Notes: generated by a model not told the origin, from the letters alone. DNA of 53,945 nt from an uncultured Ellagibacter sp. (GCF_934617235.1 NZ_CAKTTZ010000012.1:1-53945), one strand, 5' to 3'; shown: positions 17,608 through 26,550, counted from the stretch's first letter. Numbers and translations are program-made.

Positions 17608-18606
17608 ATGTCGTTTTTGGAAACCATGCTCGCGCGAGCGAAGGCCGACAAGCAGACGATCGTACTGCCCGAGGGCGACGACCCGCGCACGCTCGAAGCC
17701 GCCGAGAAGCTTATCGCGCACGACGCCTGCAATGTGATCGTCCTTGGTAACGAAGAGGAACTGAAAGCGGGCGGGCGGGAGCTTCGCGGAGTCCGCATCG
17801 TCGACCCCAAGACCTCCGATCTGCGCGAGAAGTTCGCAACTCGCCTCTATGAGCTGCGCAAACACAAGGGAATGACCCCCGAAGATGCGCTCGAGAAGAT
17901 TTCTGATGTGCTGTACTTCGGCGTGATGATGGTGAAGTGCGGTGAGGCGGACGGCATGGTGTCGGGCGCTTGCCACTCGACCGGCGACGTGCTGCGTCCC
18001 TGCCTGCAAATCCTGAAGACCGCCCCCGGTGTGAAGCTTGCAAGCTCGTTTTTCGTGATGGTGGTCCCGAATTGCGAATACGGTCAGGATGGCACGTTCA
18101 TCTTCAGCGACTGCGGCCTTGAAGTGCAGCCCGACGACGAGGCGCTTGCGCATATCGCCGTGAACTCCGCACGCTCGTGGAAGTCGCTTATGGGAACCGA
18201 GCCCGCTGTTGCGATGCTTTCGCATTCGTCGAAGGGCTCGGCGCGAAACGACGATGCGAACAAGGTCGTGCGCGCGGTGGAGATCGCCCACGAGCTCGAC
18301 CCAAGCCTCGAGCTCGACGGTGAGCTGCAGCTCGACGCCGCCATCGTGCCCTCCGTAGGCGAATCGAAGGCGCCCGGCTCGCGCGTCGCGGGGCACGCGA
18401 ACGTGCTCATCTTCCCCGACCTCGATGCAGGCAACATCGGCTACAAGCTGGTGCAGCGATTGGCGAAGGCGGAGGCATACGGCCCCATCACCCAAGGACT
18501 CGCCGCGCCCGTGAACGACCTGTCGCGCGGATGTACCGCCGACGACATCGTGGGCGTCGCCGCAATCACCTGCGTGCAGGCGCAAACGCCCAAAGACGAA
18601 AGGTAG
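17608..18606 (+). CDS. pta: Phosphate acetyltransferase
   Basis: The 332-residue enzyme converts acetyl-CoA and phosphate to acetyl phosphate and CoA. It is the short, single-domain form. Seen are the N-terminal TIVLPEGDDPRTLEAAEKL, the conserved KCGEADGMVSGACHSTGDVLR, the segment VAMLSHSSKGSARNDD and the C-terminal FPDLDAGNIGYKLVQR. The ATG at 17608 has GGAGAAAGG at 9 bases. With ackA (19882-21096, opposite strand) it gives ATP by substrate-level phosphorylation and acetate as end product. pta and ackA are convergent here and separated by one gene, rather than forming an operon. Confidence 0.95.
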   Translation: MSFLETMLARAKADKQTIVLPEGDDPRTLEAAEKLIAHDACNVIVLGNEEELKAGGRELRGVRIVDPKTSDLREKFATRLYELRKHKGMTPEDALEKISDVLYFGVMMVKCGEADGMVSGACHSTGDVLRPCLQILKTAPGVKLASSFFVMVVPNCEYGQDGTFIFSDCGLEVQPDDEALAHIAVNSARSWKSLMGTEPAVAMLSHSSKGSARNDDANKVVRAVEIAHELDPSLELDGELQLDAAIVPSVGESKAPGSRVAGHANVLIFPDLDAGNIGYKLVQRLAKAEAYGPITQGLAAPVNDLSRGCTADDIVGVAAITCVQAQTPKDER

Positions 18607-18641
18607 CGACGCGCTCTGTAGCGCTTACAAAGCGAGAGACG

Positions 18642-18671
18642 AAAAGGTTGCTCGCCTCATGGCGAGCAACC
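18642..18671 (-). terminator. Intrinsic terminator between pta and the SLH lipoprotein gene
   Basis: An 11-bp perfect stem GGTTGCTCGCC/GGCGAGCAACC with a four-base loop lies between convergent genes. The minus-strand reading ends in TTTTCG, so it fits best as the terminator of the SLH lipoprotein gene; it may also stop pta transcripts. Confidence 0.75.
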
Positions 18672-18712
18672 CGAATTTCAAGCAACGGATAAACCGTTAG
18701 ATTCTAGAAACC

Positions 18713-19789
18713 TCAGCGTTTCCCCAAGACATCACGCGCTAAGACGGTGAAGACTTGCGAGGCCTCGCCGAAGGAAACGGCGAGATGTGGATTGACGGCG
18801 CCTTCCTGCGTTCTGAGCACACCGCGATCGACGCACCATGCCAGAGCTTCGCGCGCGTCTTCGGAGACGGCATCCGCATCGGAGACGCCAGCGAGGACTT
18901 CGCCGAACTGCACCGTCATGTCGGCACCCGCGAATTCAGCATACCGTGCGATGAGCACAGCCACCTCCTCGCGCGTCGCGATATCTTCCGCGCGGAAGGT
19001 ATTGTCGGATTCCGCGCGGGCAATGCCCTCTTCGGCCGCCCAGGCGAGCTTCGCAGCACTCTTGGCGCTAAGCGGCATGTCGCAAAACGGCGTGGAACCC
19101 TCGTCGTAAATGAGAGTCGTCACATCCCCATCGAACTCGATGTTGTACAACGCATCGACGGCGTCTGATCGGGTCATGACGTTGGAAGGGCCGAAGCAAA
19201 CATTAGTTAGGGTCCTGAGAATCCCGTGATCGACCGCGAAGTCAAGATATCCCTCGGTGGAATACCACGCATCGGCGGGAACGTCAGCGAAACGCTGCGC
19301 CAAAAACCGAACGCCGGCGTTTTGCCCTCCCGAAAGGCTGACGGTGTACGACCCTTTGCCCAAGGTGCCGCAGGAAACGCTTTGCGTCCCCGATTCCCGC
19401 GCGGCATCGGGGACGATGAAGATGTCGACGGGATGGCCGTCAGCGCCCACTACCGTGTTCCCTTCTTCGTCGGAAAGGACAGCGTGCGTTTCCCCGTCGA
19501 AGGCGATTTGGAGAACGAGAGAGGTTTCAGCTGCGACGGCAAGCCGATAGGAATGCACGCCCTCTCCGGAAACGGGAAGACTGGACAGCTCAAAGAACGG
19601 CGATGTTTCCACGACGGTCGAAGAGCCGCCTTCCGACAGATTCGACTCGGACGTCGGCGCCGATGACGCACATCCGAAGAGCGCAGACGCGACCACGCAG
19701 ACGGCCGCAAAGGCGAATACCATGAAGCCGCGATTTGTAGGCCGCTTGTCACCGCGAAAATAAACAGGGAAGTCGTTTGGAACACGCAT
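18713..19789 (-). CDS. SLH-domain lipoprotein
   Basis: The 358-residue protein has a hydrophobic signal segment (22-37) ending in the lipobox LFGC, so C40 should be lipidated after LspA cleavage. A beta-rich region (about 55-165) with no recognised domain follows. Then come three S-layer-homology repeats, at about 167-215, 235-283 and 302-352; the first reads FADVPADAWYSTEGY. SLH triplets usually bind secondary cell-wall polymer, so this protein probably tethers membrane to wall. The ATG at 19789 has a strong GGAGGTG Shine-Dalgarno. It lies between convergent pta and ackA, with a terminator after it. No enzymatic motif is seen. Confidence 0.85.
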   Translation of the reverse strand: MRVPNDFPVYFRGDKRPTNRGFMVFAFAAVCVVASALFGCASSAPTSESNLSEGGSSTVVETSPFFELSSLPVSGEGVHSYRLAVAAETSLVLQIAFDGETHAVLSDEEGNTVVGADGHPVDIFIVPDAARESGTQSVSCGTLGKGSYTVSLSGGQNAGVRFLAQRFADVPADAWYSTEGYLDFAVDHGILRTLTNVCFGPSNVMTRSDAVDALYNIEFDGDVTTLIYDEGSTPFCDMPLSAKSAAKLAWAAEEGIARAESDNTFRAEDIATREEVAVLIARYAEFAGADMTVQFGEVLAGVSDADAVSEDAREALAWCVDRGVLRTQEGAVNPHLAVSFGEASQVFTVLARDVLGKR

Positions 19790-19844
19790 GATCGCACCTC
19801 CGCAACCAACGAAAGCTGTAATTTCGCACGTGCATGATGGTTAC

Positions 19845-19850
19845 AGTATA
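19845..19850 (-). promoter_or_regulatory. Candidate -10 box of the SLH lipoprotein gene
   Basis: TATACT on the minus strand lies 56 bases upstream of the ATG at 19789, in the gap after ackA. No good -35 is visible at standard spacing. Confidence 0.35.
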
Positions 19851-19881
19851 CGGAGGCCGCGAAAAGGAATTGCCTGACAAG

Positions 19882-21096
19882 CTAGATATCTCGGTCGATT
19901 TCACTTTCTTCCACGATGCGGAAGGTGTCGAGCGCGATCATGTACTCCTCGTTGGTGGGGATGATGATGATTTTCACGGCCGAGTTGTCGGCGGAAATCT
20001 CGCGTTCGAAGCCGCGCTGGCGGTTCTTTTCCTCGTCGAGGATGATGCCGAGCGGCTGCAGGCCGGCAAAGATCATGCGGCGCATCTTCTCGCAGTTCTC
20101 ACCGACTCCCGCGGTGAGCACGATGGCGTCGACGCCGCCCATGACGGCAATATAGGCACCGATGTATTTCTTCACCGAGTTCGAGTACATGTCGTAGGCG
20201 AGCTGGGCGCGCTCGTTGCCGCCCTCGGAGGCGTCGCGCACGCTGCGCAGGTCGTTGCTCACGCCCGAGATGCCGAGCAGACCCGACTTCTTGTTCATGA
20301 GATCGTTGACTTCGGAAGTCGTGAGATTCTCGTGCTCCATGAGGAATGGAACGATTGCAGGGTCGATGGCGCCACAACGAGTGCCCATCATAAGGCCGTC
20401 GAGCGGCGTTAAGCCCATCGAGGTATCAACCGCGACACCATGGTCGATAGCGCTCATGGAACAGCCATTGCCCAGATGGCACGTGATGAGCTTCAGATCC
20501 TCGAGCGGCTCGTCGAGCACGACGGCTGCGCGCTCGGAGATGTAGCGATGCGACGTGCCGTGGGCGCCGTACTTGCGGATGGCGTACTTCTCGTAGTACT
20601 CGTACGGAAGCGGGTACATGTAAGCCTTCGGCGGCAGCGTCTGGAAAAACGACGTGTCGAACACGGCGACCATGGGAACGTTCGGCATGTGCTTTTGACA
20701 CGCACGGATGCCCATGAGCGCCGCCTTGTTGTGAAGCGGGGCGAGCTCGGCGAGCTCATCGATCTTCTCGATGACGTCATCGGTGATGAGGACAGACTTA
20801 TCGAAATACTTGCCACCTTGAACGATGCGATGACCGATAGCGTCGATCTCGTCGAGTGATTTGATAGGCGCATCATCGCCCTCGATAAGCGATTCGAGCA
20901 CGAGCGCCATGGCTGCATCGTGGTCGGCCATCTGCGCGTCGATGACCACTTCGTTCTCGTCGATGCCGTGCTTGTGGAAGGCGTTTGCCGAACCCACGCG
21001 CTCGCAAATGCCCTTGGCAATAACGGCATGATTCTCGACGTGGACAAGTTGATACTTCAGAGAGGACGAGCCTGCATTGATGACCAGAACGTTCAA
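19882..21096 (-). CDS. ackA: Acetate kinase
   Basis: The 404-residue enzyme converts acetyl phosphate and ADP to acetate and ATP. The N-terminal VLVINAGSSSLKYQL is the first phosphate motif, and later segments include HRIVQGGKYF, FDTSFFQTLP, YGAHGTSHRYI, ITCHLGNGCSM and TAGVGEN. The start is a TTG at 21096, with the strong Shine-Dalgarno TAGGAGG 7 bases upstream; the length then matches the roughly 400 residues of the family. The longer reading to 21147 has no such support. Confidence 0.95.
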   Translation of the reverse strand: MNVLVINAGSSSLKYQLVHVENHAVIAKGICERVGSANAFHKHGIDENEVVIDAQMADHDAAMALVLESLIEGDDAPIKSLDEIDAIGHRIVQGGKYFDKSVLITDDVIEKIDELAELAPLHNKAALMGIRACQKHMPNVPMVAVFDTSFFQTLPPKAYMYPLPYEYYEKYAIRKYGAHGTSHRYISERAAVVLDEPLEDLKLITCHLGNGCSMSAIDHGVAVDTSMGLTPLDGLMMGTRCGAIDPAIVPFLMEHENLTTSEVNDLMNKKSGLLGISGVSNDLRSVRDASEGGNERAQLAYDMYSNSVKKYIGAYIAVMGGVDAIVLTAGVGENCEKMRRMIFAGLQPLGIILDEEKNRQRGFEREISADNSAVKIIIIPTNEEYMIALDTFRIVEESEIDRDI

Positions 21097-21204
21097 CAGC
21101 CAACCTCCTACAACGTTACGTTTTGGTAAATTGTAGGCATGCGCCAAGGGGAGCGCACGTGCGAGCCATTCGAATTCGGCAAGCGGTTCCGCTGTTCATT
21201 CGAG

Positions 21205-21258
21205 ACGAAAAGCGGGCATGCAGACTTCCTTTCACGTAAAAAAGAAGCCTGCATGCCC
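21205..21258 (-). terminator. Probable terminator of the xse operon
   Basis: An inverted repeat GGGCATGCAG/CTGCATGCCC, extended past one mismatch by CTTC/GAAG, lies about 65 bases after the xseB stop. On the minus strand it is followed by GCTTTTCG, a modest T run. Confidence 0.5.
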
Positions 21259-21320
21259 CCAAAGCTGCAGATAGATGAATTGCGGTCGCAAAATACAGGC
21301 GATGGCCCTGCCGCGGGTAT

Positions 21321-21569
21321 CTAAGACAGCGTCGTGTCGCGGACCTCGTCGTCCGCCGGCTTCTCCAACTCGCCCATAAGAACGTCAATGCGCTGCTGAG
21401 CCCCATCGATGCGCTTCTTGAGCGAAGCGATCAACTTCACGCCACGCTCGTAAGAAGTGACGCTCTGCTCAAGCTCGAGCGAATTGCTCTCGAGCACACC
21501 CACGATTCGGTCAAGCTCCGCCATCGCCTCGCGGAAGGTGAGCTCCTCGATTGGCTTCTCTTCTACCAT
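21321..21569 (-). CDS. xseB: Exodeoxyribonuclease VII small subunit
   Basis: The 82-residue helical protein has the family signature LTFREAMAELDRIV and LELEQSVTSYERGVKL. It binds along the helical arm of XseA; the complex degrades single-stranded DNA to short oligonucleotides. It starts 33 bases after the xseA stop, with GGAGAAACCCT before the ATG. The last 12 residues are an acidic tail. Confidence 0.95.
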   Translation of the reverse strand: MVEEKPIEELTFREAMAELDRIVGVLESNSLELEQSVTSYERGVKLIASLKKRIDGAQQRIDVLMGELEKPADDEVRDTTLS

Positions 21570-21602
21570 AGGGTTTCTCCTTTATCGATCGCTGTCGTTA
21601 GT

Positions 21603-23162
21603 CTACTTGGATGCGACATCTGTCGCGGGCGCCGCCGCGTCAACTGTACACGAAAGCACGCCGTCGGACACCTGCACAGCGACTTTCGAGCCCGCGGAAA
21701 CCTGGTCGACGCTCTTCACCACCGCACCGTCCTCCGTGCGGGTTATCGCATAGCCACGAGCGATGACGGCGAGCGGGGAGAGGTCGTTCAAACGCGAGGC
21801 AGCCAGGCCGAGTTCGTGCGCATAGGGTGCGACCAGGTTCTTTCCCCGTGAGGCAAGACGCCCCGACAAAGCATCGAGGTGCACGGCGTCGCGCTGGCCG
21901 ATGCGGGCACCCGCCGTTCGCATGCGCACGGTAAGCGAGGTGAGCTCCGCACGATTGCGCTCGGTGTTCGCCGGCAGCGCACGGGCAAGACGGGCAGCAA
22001 GCGCGTCGACAGATTCTCGCTCACGCGCCACGCGGGCGGGCTCGGTGCGAACGAGCCGCTCGGAGAGGAAGTCGATCGTTTGCATGTCGGTGCCGAGCAA
22101 ATAAGTAGAGTCCTTGAAAACCGGACGCGTCGCAACGCGATCGACAGCCACACGCGAGCGCTCGAGCCTTCGAGCGAGGCCATCGTGAATCGCCTGCGCG
22201 CGAGCGACAAGATTCCCCGACAGCTCGCCCGAGGAGGGCGATACCGCCTCGGCAGCGCCCGTCGGGGTCGATGCGCGCACATCGGCCACAAGGTCGGCGA
22301 TGGTCGTGTCGGGCTCATGCCCGATGCCCGTCACCACGGGAACGGGACACGAGGCGATGGCGCGAGCCAGCCCCTCATCGTTGAAGGGCATGAGGTCCTC
22401 ATATGAGCCGCCGCCGCGCACAAGCAGAACCGCTTCCGCCCCCGCACGCGACACACATTCGATGCCGCGAACGAGCTCCTGCGGCGCACGCACACCCTCG
22501 ACCGGAACGCCCGCAACGAGCACCTTAGCGAGCGGCCAACGACGACGCAAGGTACGCAAAACATCGTGCACCGCGTCTCCGCGAGGCGAGGTGACAAGCC
22601 CTACGACCTGGATATTTGCGGGAACGGGACGCTTTCGTGCCTCGTCGGTGAGACCTTCGGCGGAAAGCTTGCGAGCGAGGTTGGCAACCTGCAGACGCAA
22701 ATTGCCCTCGCCCGCCAGGTTGACCGAGAACACGTCAAAGTTCATGCGGCCCTTCGGCGCATAAAGGGTGAAGCGCCCCGTCAGTTCGACGAGAGCGCCG
22801 ATATCGAGTTCAACCCCGCAGGCGCGGTAGCGATTGAGCCACATCATGCAGGGAAGCGATGCCTTCTGGTCTTTCACCGTGAAGTAAACGGCCTTGTAGC
22901 CCGCCTTGTTCGACACCTCGGAAACCTCGCCGACAAGCTTCACGGTAACGCCTTCGAGAGCACCCTTCGCAAGCGCCATAGCCCCTGAAACGGTAAGGGG
23001 TTCAGGCTTGGGATCGGCTTGCCCACCTGCGGACTCGACCGCATATGATGACCCGTATTTTGCCTGGTCTGGCGCGTAATCACGAGAAGCTGCGCGCGTT
23101 TGCTCCCCCGCAGTCCGCGAGGCGCTCCGAGCGCGCTTCAAGCTTTCCTCCCAGCGTTCCAT
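21603..23162 (-). CDS. xseA: Exodeoxyribonuclease VII large subunit
   Basis: The 519-residue catalytic subunit has a unique N-terminal stretch of about 50 residues, then an OB fold (about 55-145; VKLVGEVSEVSNKAGYKAVYF), then the nuclease core with GLVTSPRGDAVHDVLRTL, LLVRGGGSYEDLMPFNDE and the conserved GIGHEPDTTIADLVAD and ASTPTGAAE. A long helical arm and a C-terminal segment LSPLAVIARGYAI complete it. The ATG at 23162 begins 5 bases after the upstream peptidase stop; the reading from 23195 would overlap that gene. Confidence 0.95.
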   Translation of the reverse strand: MERWEESLKRARSASRTAGEQTRAASRDYAPDQAKYGSSYAVESAGGQADPKPEPLTVSGAMALAKGALEGVTVKLVGEVSEVSNKAGYKAVYFTVKDQKASLPCMMWLNRYRACGVELDIGALVELTGRFTLYAPKGRMNFDVFSVNLAGEGNLRLQVANLARKLSAEGLTDEARKRPVPANIQVVGLVTSPRGDAVHDVLRTLRRRWPLAKVLVAGVPVEGVRAPQELVRGIECVSRAGAEAVLLVRGGGSYEDLMPFNDEGLARAIASCPVPVVTGIGHEPDTTIADLVADVRASTPTGAAEAVSPSSGELSGNLVARAQAIHDGLARRLERSRVAVDRVATRPVFKDSTYLLGTDMQTIDFLSERLVRTEPARVARERESVDALAARLARALPANTERNRAELTSLTVRMRTAGARIGQRDAVHLDALSGRLASRGKNLVAPYAHELGLAASRLNDLSPLAVIARGYAITRTEDGAVVKSVDQVSAGSKVAVQVSDGVLSCTVDAAAPATDVASK

Positions 23163-23167
23163 GGCGG

Positions 23168-23836
23168 CTACTCTTCGCGCTGGCCTAAAAGCCACAGAAG
23201 CTGCAGCACGGAAATGAGCGCCGCGGCAACGTAGGTCAGAGCACAGGCGCGCAGCACGTTGAAGGCACCCTTGCGCTCTGCGGAGACGACGCCAACGCCC
23301 GACAGATAATCCATCGCGCGGTGCGATGCGTTGAACTCGACGGGGAGCGTGACCAGCTGGAACACCAAAACAACTGCGTACATGGCAATCGCGAGGGCCT
23401 GAAGTCCCTCAAGCTGCAGAACAATGCCGATCACAAGCAGGAACACCCAAGCATTCGACGCGAGGTTCACCGCGGGGACAAGCGCGCCGCGCACCGTCAT
23501 GGGCGTATAGCCCTGCGCAAACTGGCACGCGTGGCCCGCCTCATGACATGCCGTGGCAATTGCCGTGATGCTCGTACCATTGTAGGCTTCGGGATCAAGC
23601 GTGATGGAGTTGTTGCGCGGGTCGAAGTGGTCCTGACCTGCACCGCCCTGTCTGATCGCGACGTTGGTGATGCCATGGTCGGCGAGCATGCGCTGCGCCA
23701 TCTGAGCGCCGGTTAAGCCAAAAGACGACCTCACACGCGAGAACTTGGAGATTTGCCTGTTCACGTACCACTGGGCGCCCAAACCGATCACCATAGTGAG
23801 AACAATAAAGGCAAGGTAGCTTCCACTCATAAACAT
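23168..23836 (-). CDS. Membrane zinc metallopeptidase (YugP family)
   Basis: The 222-residue protein has a hydrophobic N-terminal helix (about 5-24), the zinc-binding motif HEAGH at 98-102, and two or three further membrane helices. It matches the neutral zinc metallopeptidase family typified by Bacillus YugP; conserved flanks include FDPRNNSITL before the motif and LPVEFNASHRA after it. The substrate is unknown. An ATG at 23836 seems the best start, with AAGGAG 12 bases before it; a GTG at 23845 is too close to that site. Confidence 0.88.
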   Translation of the reverse strand: MFMSGSYLAFIVLTMVIGLGAQWYVNRQISKFSRVRSSFGLTGAQMAQRMLADHGITNVAIRQGGAGQDHFDPRNNSITLDPEAYNGTSITAIATACHEAGHACQFAQGYTPMTVRGALVPAVNLASNAWVFLLVIGIVLQLEGLQALAIAMYAVVLVFQLVTLPVEFNASHRAMDYLSGVGVVSAERKGAFNVLRACALTYVAAALISVLQLLWLLGQREE

Positions 23837-24052
23837 AAGTACCACTCACTCCTTCATAAAGGGGAGACGCTGCTTCTCGTTATTACGAACAATTGTACAC
23901 TTTAACGCATGCTCCCTACGCTCAATCGCACGCCAGCGCTTTACGCGAAACGTCCGCAATCGGTGCTCACAAGCGACATCGATTGCAAGGATGTCCCCTA
24001 CGGCGATCCTCGGGGCACCACAGGCGAGGCTCTCAAAAAGGTAGGGCCCTGC

Positions 24053-25198
24053 TTACCCCAGACGCTCGACGACAAGTTCGCCCTTGTCCAGGCTGAGCGC
24101 GATACGGCCCTCGAGAAGATTGACCAGTTCCTCCCCCACGAGCGCCCAGCGCCATCCGCGCATGAGGTCGCAATCCTCGGAGTGACCACGCGCAAGCGCT
24201 GCCAAATCGCTGTGGCTTGCAAGCGTTTGCATGGCGACCCCGTTCTCCTTCGCGCGCAAGCGGACAAGCGCAGCCATAAGATCAATCGAGGCATCGACAT
24301 TGCGCTCGTTGCGCGATGGTTTTCCCAGGTCAGGCCATTCGCTTTTCGGAAGCGTACGAGCCTTGTTCATGCGCTCGATCACCACGCGGGCGTCGCGCAC
24401 GGGAAGCTTCTCGCGCACACCGCGAACCATGTAGAGATCGTCTATCGTACGAGCGTCGCGGCGGCACACTTCCACAATCTGCTCGTCGGAAACAAGCCAT
24501 TTGCGGGGCATATCGCGCTTGCGCGCCTCTTCCTCGCGCCACGCCGCGAACTCGCGCGCCGCGCACAGCTGCCTCCCGTCGAGCTGCGTCACGCGCTTCA
24601 ACCTCCGGTAGCGCATCTGCGGATCGCCCTGGTATTTCGCAGGGTTCATCATCTCTTCGAAGTCGGGTTCAAGCCAGCCCAGGCGCCCCTTCGACTCGAG
24701 CTCGCTTTTCATCTTGCGATACACGCGCGGAAGGTAAATCACGTCGTCGGCCGCATAGTCGATCTGGGAATCGGACAGCGGGCGCTGCGACCAATCGGTG
24801 AACGAGTCGGTCTTCTTGAGCGTAACACCGCATGCGGCATGCACGAGCGCACCGTAGCCGATTTGCTGCGTATGCCCGAGAAGCGCCGCGGCAATCTGCG
24901 TGTCGAAGAGGGGCCGCGGCATAACGCCCACCTCGCGCAGAAGGATCTCGATATCCTGCCCACCCGCATGGAAGAGCTTCATCGTGCGCTCGTCTTCCAA
25001 AAGCGGAGCAACAACGGAAAGGTCGTCAATCGACAACGGGTCGATGATCGCAACTTCATCGTCGGTTGCCATCTGCAGCAGGCACAGCTTCGGGTAGTAG
25101 GTTGTCTCGCGGAGGAACTCGGTATCAATGGCGAGCACTTTAGCGCCCGTAACACGTTCGACGAACGCCTCGAGGCTCGCTTGGTCGGCTAGGTACAA
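24053..25198 (-). CDS. rnd: Ribonuclease D
   Basis: The 381-residue 3'-5' exoribonuclease trims tRNA precursors. DEDDy exonuclease motifs are LAIDTEFLRETTYYP (ExoI), LFHAGGQDIEIL (ExoII) and the ExoIII region SQIDYAADDVIYL with its tyrosine. An HRDC-type region follows (about 205-285). The start is a TTG at 25198, preceded by AGGA at 7 bases. It lies upstream of the peptidase and xseA genes, separated by about 215 bases. Confidence 0.92.
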   Translation of the reverse strand: MYLADQASLEAFVERVTGAKVLAIDTEFLRETTYYPKLCLLQMATDDEVAIIDPLSIDDLSVVAPLLEDERTMKLFHAGGQDIEILLREVGVMPRPLFDTQIAAALLGHTQQIGYGALVHAACGVTLKKTDSFTDWSQRPLSDSQIDYAADDVIYLPRVYRKMKSELESKGRLGWLEPDFEEMMNPAKYQGDPQMRYRRLKRVTQLDGRQLCAAREFAAWREEEARKRDMPRKWLVSDEQIVEVCRRDARTIDDLYMVRGVREKLPVRDARVVIERMNKARTLPKSEWPDLGKPSRNERNVDASIDLMAALVRLRAKENGVAMQTLASHSDLAALARGHSEDCDLMRGWRWALVGEELVNLLEGRIALSLDKGELVVERLG

Positions 25199-25277
25199 AA
25201 TGGTTTCCTTACTTATCTAGCACGCCTGAATCGCGTGTTGCTTTACAATCCTCATAATAGCAATCGAAAGGGAATCT

Positions 25278-26243
25278 GTGAAACTACTCGTGCTGAACAA
25301 CCTGGCGTCTGGTTATGGAGAAGGCGCGATTTACGATTTCGTAAGATCATTTGCCGCCGACGGCGACGAGGTTTGCCTGCGCTCGACCGACGGGACGACG
25401 AAGCTCGAGAGCTTGCTTGCCGAAGCGCGCAACTTCGACGCTGTCATCGCGAGCGGCGGAGACGGAACGGTCACGGCAACCGCGTACTTCCTCGCGAACT
25501 CGGGGATTCCCGTCATGCTCTTCCCCGCCGGCACGGCGAACCTTCTCGCGCTGAACCTTGCATCCCCCAACGAGCCGCATGCGCTCGCGAAGATGCTGCG
25601 CGCGGGGATCACGCTCGATTTCGACTTGGCCGAAATCGAATTTCACGACGAAGCCGGCGCGCTCGAGAAGAAAGGCTTCGGCATCATGGCGGGCGCAGGC
25701 TACGATGCGGCGATCATGAAGGGCGCGCAGCCCTCGAAGCGCCTGCTCGGACCCATGGCATACTTTTCCGCGGCGCTTGCGAATCCCCTGCCGCCCACCT
25801 CGAAGATTACCCTGACACTCGACGGCAAGACAGTTGAGGAAGAGGGGCTCGGGGTCCTTATCGTGAATTTCTCGAAGATCCAGTTCGACATCTCCGTCAC
25901 GAACAAGAACAGCCCGCGCGACGGCCTGCTCGACATCGTGGTGTTGAAAGCGGAGAACGCATTCGGCCTTCTGCCCGCACTCTTCGCGCGCGCGATCGAC
26001 CACGAGGGCAATTTCAAGGACAGCCCCGAAACCATCGAGACATTCCAGGCGAAAGAGGTCGTCGTCGAGGCCGATCCGCCCATGCAAATCCAATACGACG
26101 GCGAGGTCGCAACGGGCTCAACGCCCTTCACGGCACGCATCCTCCCCGGCGCTGCGCGATTCATCGTGTCCGAAGAATGCCTCGAGCTGTTCGGTGCTGA
26201 GGGCGAAGAGAAGGTTGCCACCTGGGCAGGCGACGAAGCCTAA
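25278..26243 (+). CDS. Diacylglycerol/lipid kinase family protein
   Basis: The 321-residue protein has the DAGK catalytic signature ASGGDGTVTATAYFL, PVMLFPAGTANLLA, and the conserved C-terminal DGLLDIVVLK and IQYDGEVA. Relatives (DgkB, YegS, sphingosine kinases) phosphorylate diacylglycerol or related lipids with ATP at the membrane face. It could recycle the diacylglycerol left by transfer of glycerophosphate from phosphatidylglycerol to a polymer, which fits the LTA-synthase-like gene at 48935; this link is inferred. The GTG start at 25278 has GAAAGGGAA upstream. Confidence 0.9.
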   Translation: MKLLVLNNLASGYGEGAIYDFVRSFAADGDEVCLRSTDGTTKLESLLAEARNFDAVIASGGDGTVTATAYFLANSGIPVMLFPAGTANLLALNLASPNEPHALAKMLRAGITLDFDLAEIEFHDEAGALEKKGFGIMAGAGYDAAIMKGAQPSKRLLGPMAYFSAALANPLPPTSKITLTLDGKTVEEEGLGVLIVNFSKIQFDISVTNKNSPRDGLLDIVVLKAENAFGLLPALFARAIDHEGNFKDSPETIETFQAKEVVVEADPPMQIQYDGEVATGSTPFTARILPGAARFIVSEECLELFGAEGEEKVATWAGDEA

Positions 26244-26297
26244 GGAGCGCGCCTACGCTGCTGACGAGGCGCCCAGTACATAAGTTAAGCATATGAA

Positions 26298-26330
26298 AAA
26301 GCCCCTCCGAAGAGGGGCTTTCATTTTTCA
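26298..26330 (+). terminator. Intrinsic terminator after the lipid kinase gene
   Basis: A 10-bp stem AAAGCCCCTC/GAGGGGCTTT with a CGAA loop is followed by CATTTTTCA. On the other strand it is followed by TTCATATG, so it may also act behind tRNA-Leu. Confidence 0.85.
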
Positions 26331-26419
26331 TGGTGTCGGAGGCGGGATTTGAACCCGCACACCCGTTAAGTGGGCACTAGCACCTCAAGCTAGCGTGTCT
26401 GCCGTTCCACCACTCCGAC
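26331..26419 (-). tRNA. tRNA-Leu (anticodon GAG), CCA encoded
   Basis: On the minus strand the cloverleaf has acceptor stem GTCGGAG/CTCCGAC, a long variable arm of class II type, anticodon loop TTGAGGT giving GAG, T-arm GGTTCAAATCC, and a 3' CCA in the DNA. Confidence 0.95.
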
Positions 26420-26453
26420 GTTTTGCTTGGCTGCGTCAAACGCAACGTTGCAT

Positions 26454-26505
26454 ATATTACCAGAACGAGGCGAGCGCGCAAGAGGTAATTTCAACTTTTT
26501 TGAAA
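26454..26505 (-). promoter_or_regulatory. tRNA-Leu promoter with upstream palindrome
   Basis: On the minus strand TTGCGC (26476-26481) and TAATAT (26454-26459) are 16 bases apart. Five bases upstream of the -35 lies the 19-base element TTTCAAAAAAGTTGAAATT (26487-26505), an inverted repeat TTTCAA-N5-TTGAAA. The same 19 bases and the spacer core CTCGTTCTGGTAA recur at the tRNA-Val promoter. Confidence 0.7.
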
Positions 26506-26550
26506 TCCCTTCGATTTGGCTCATCGATCGCTCGCGACCACACAAGGGCG

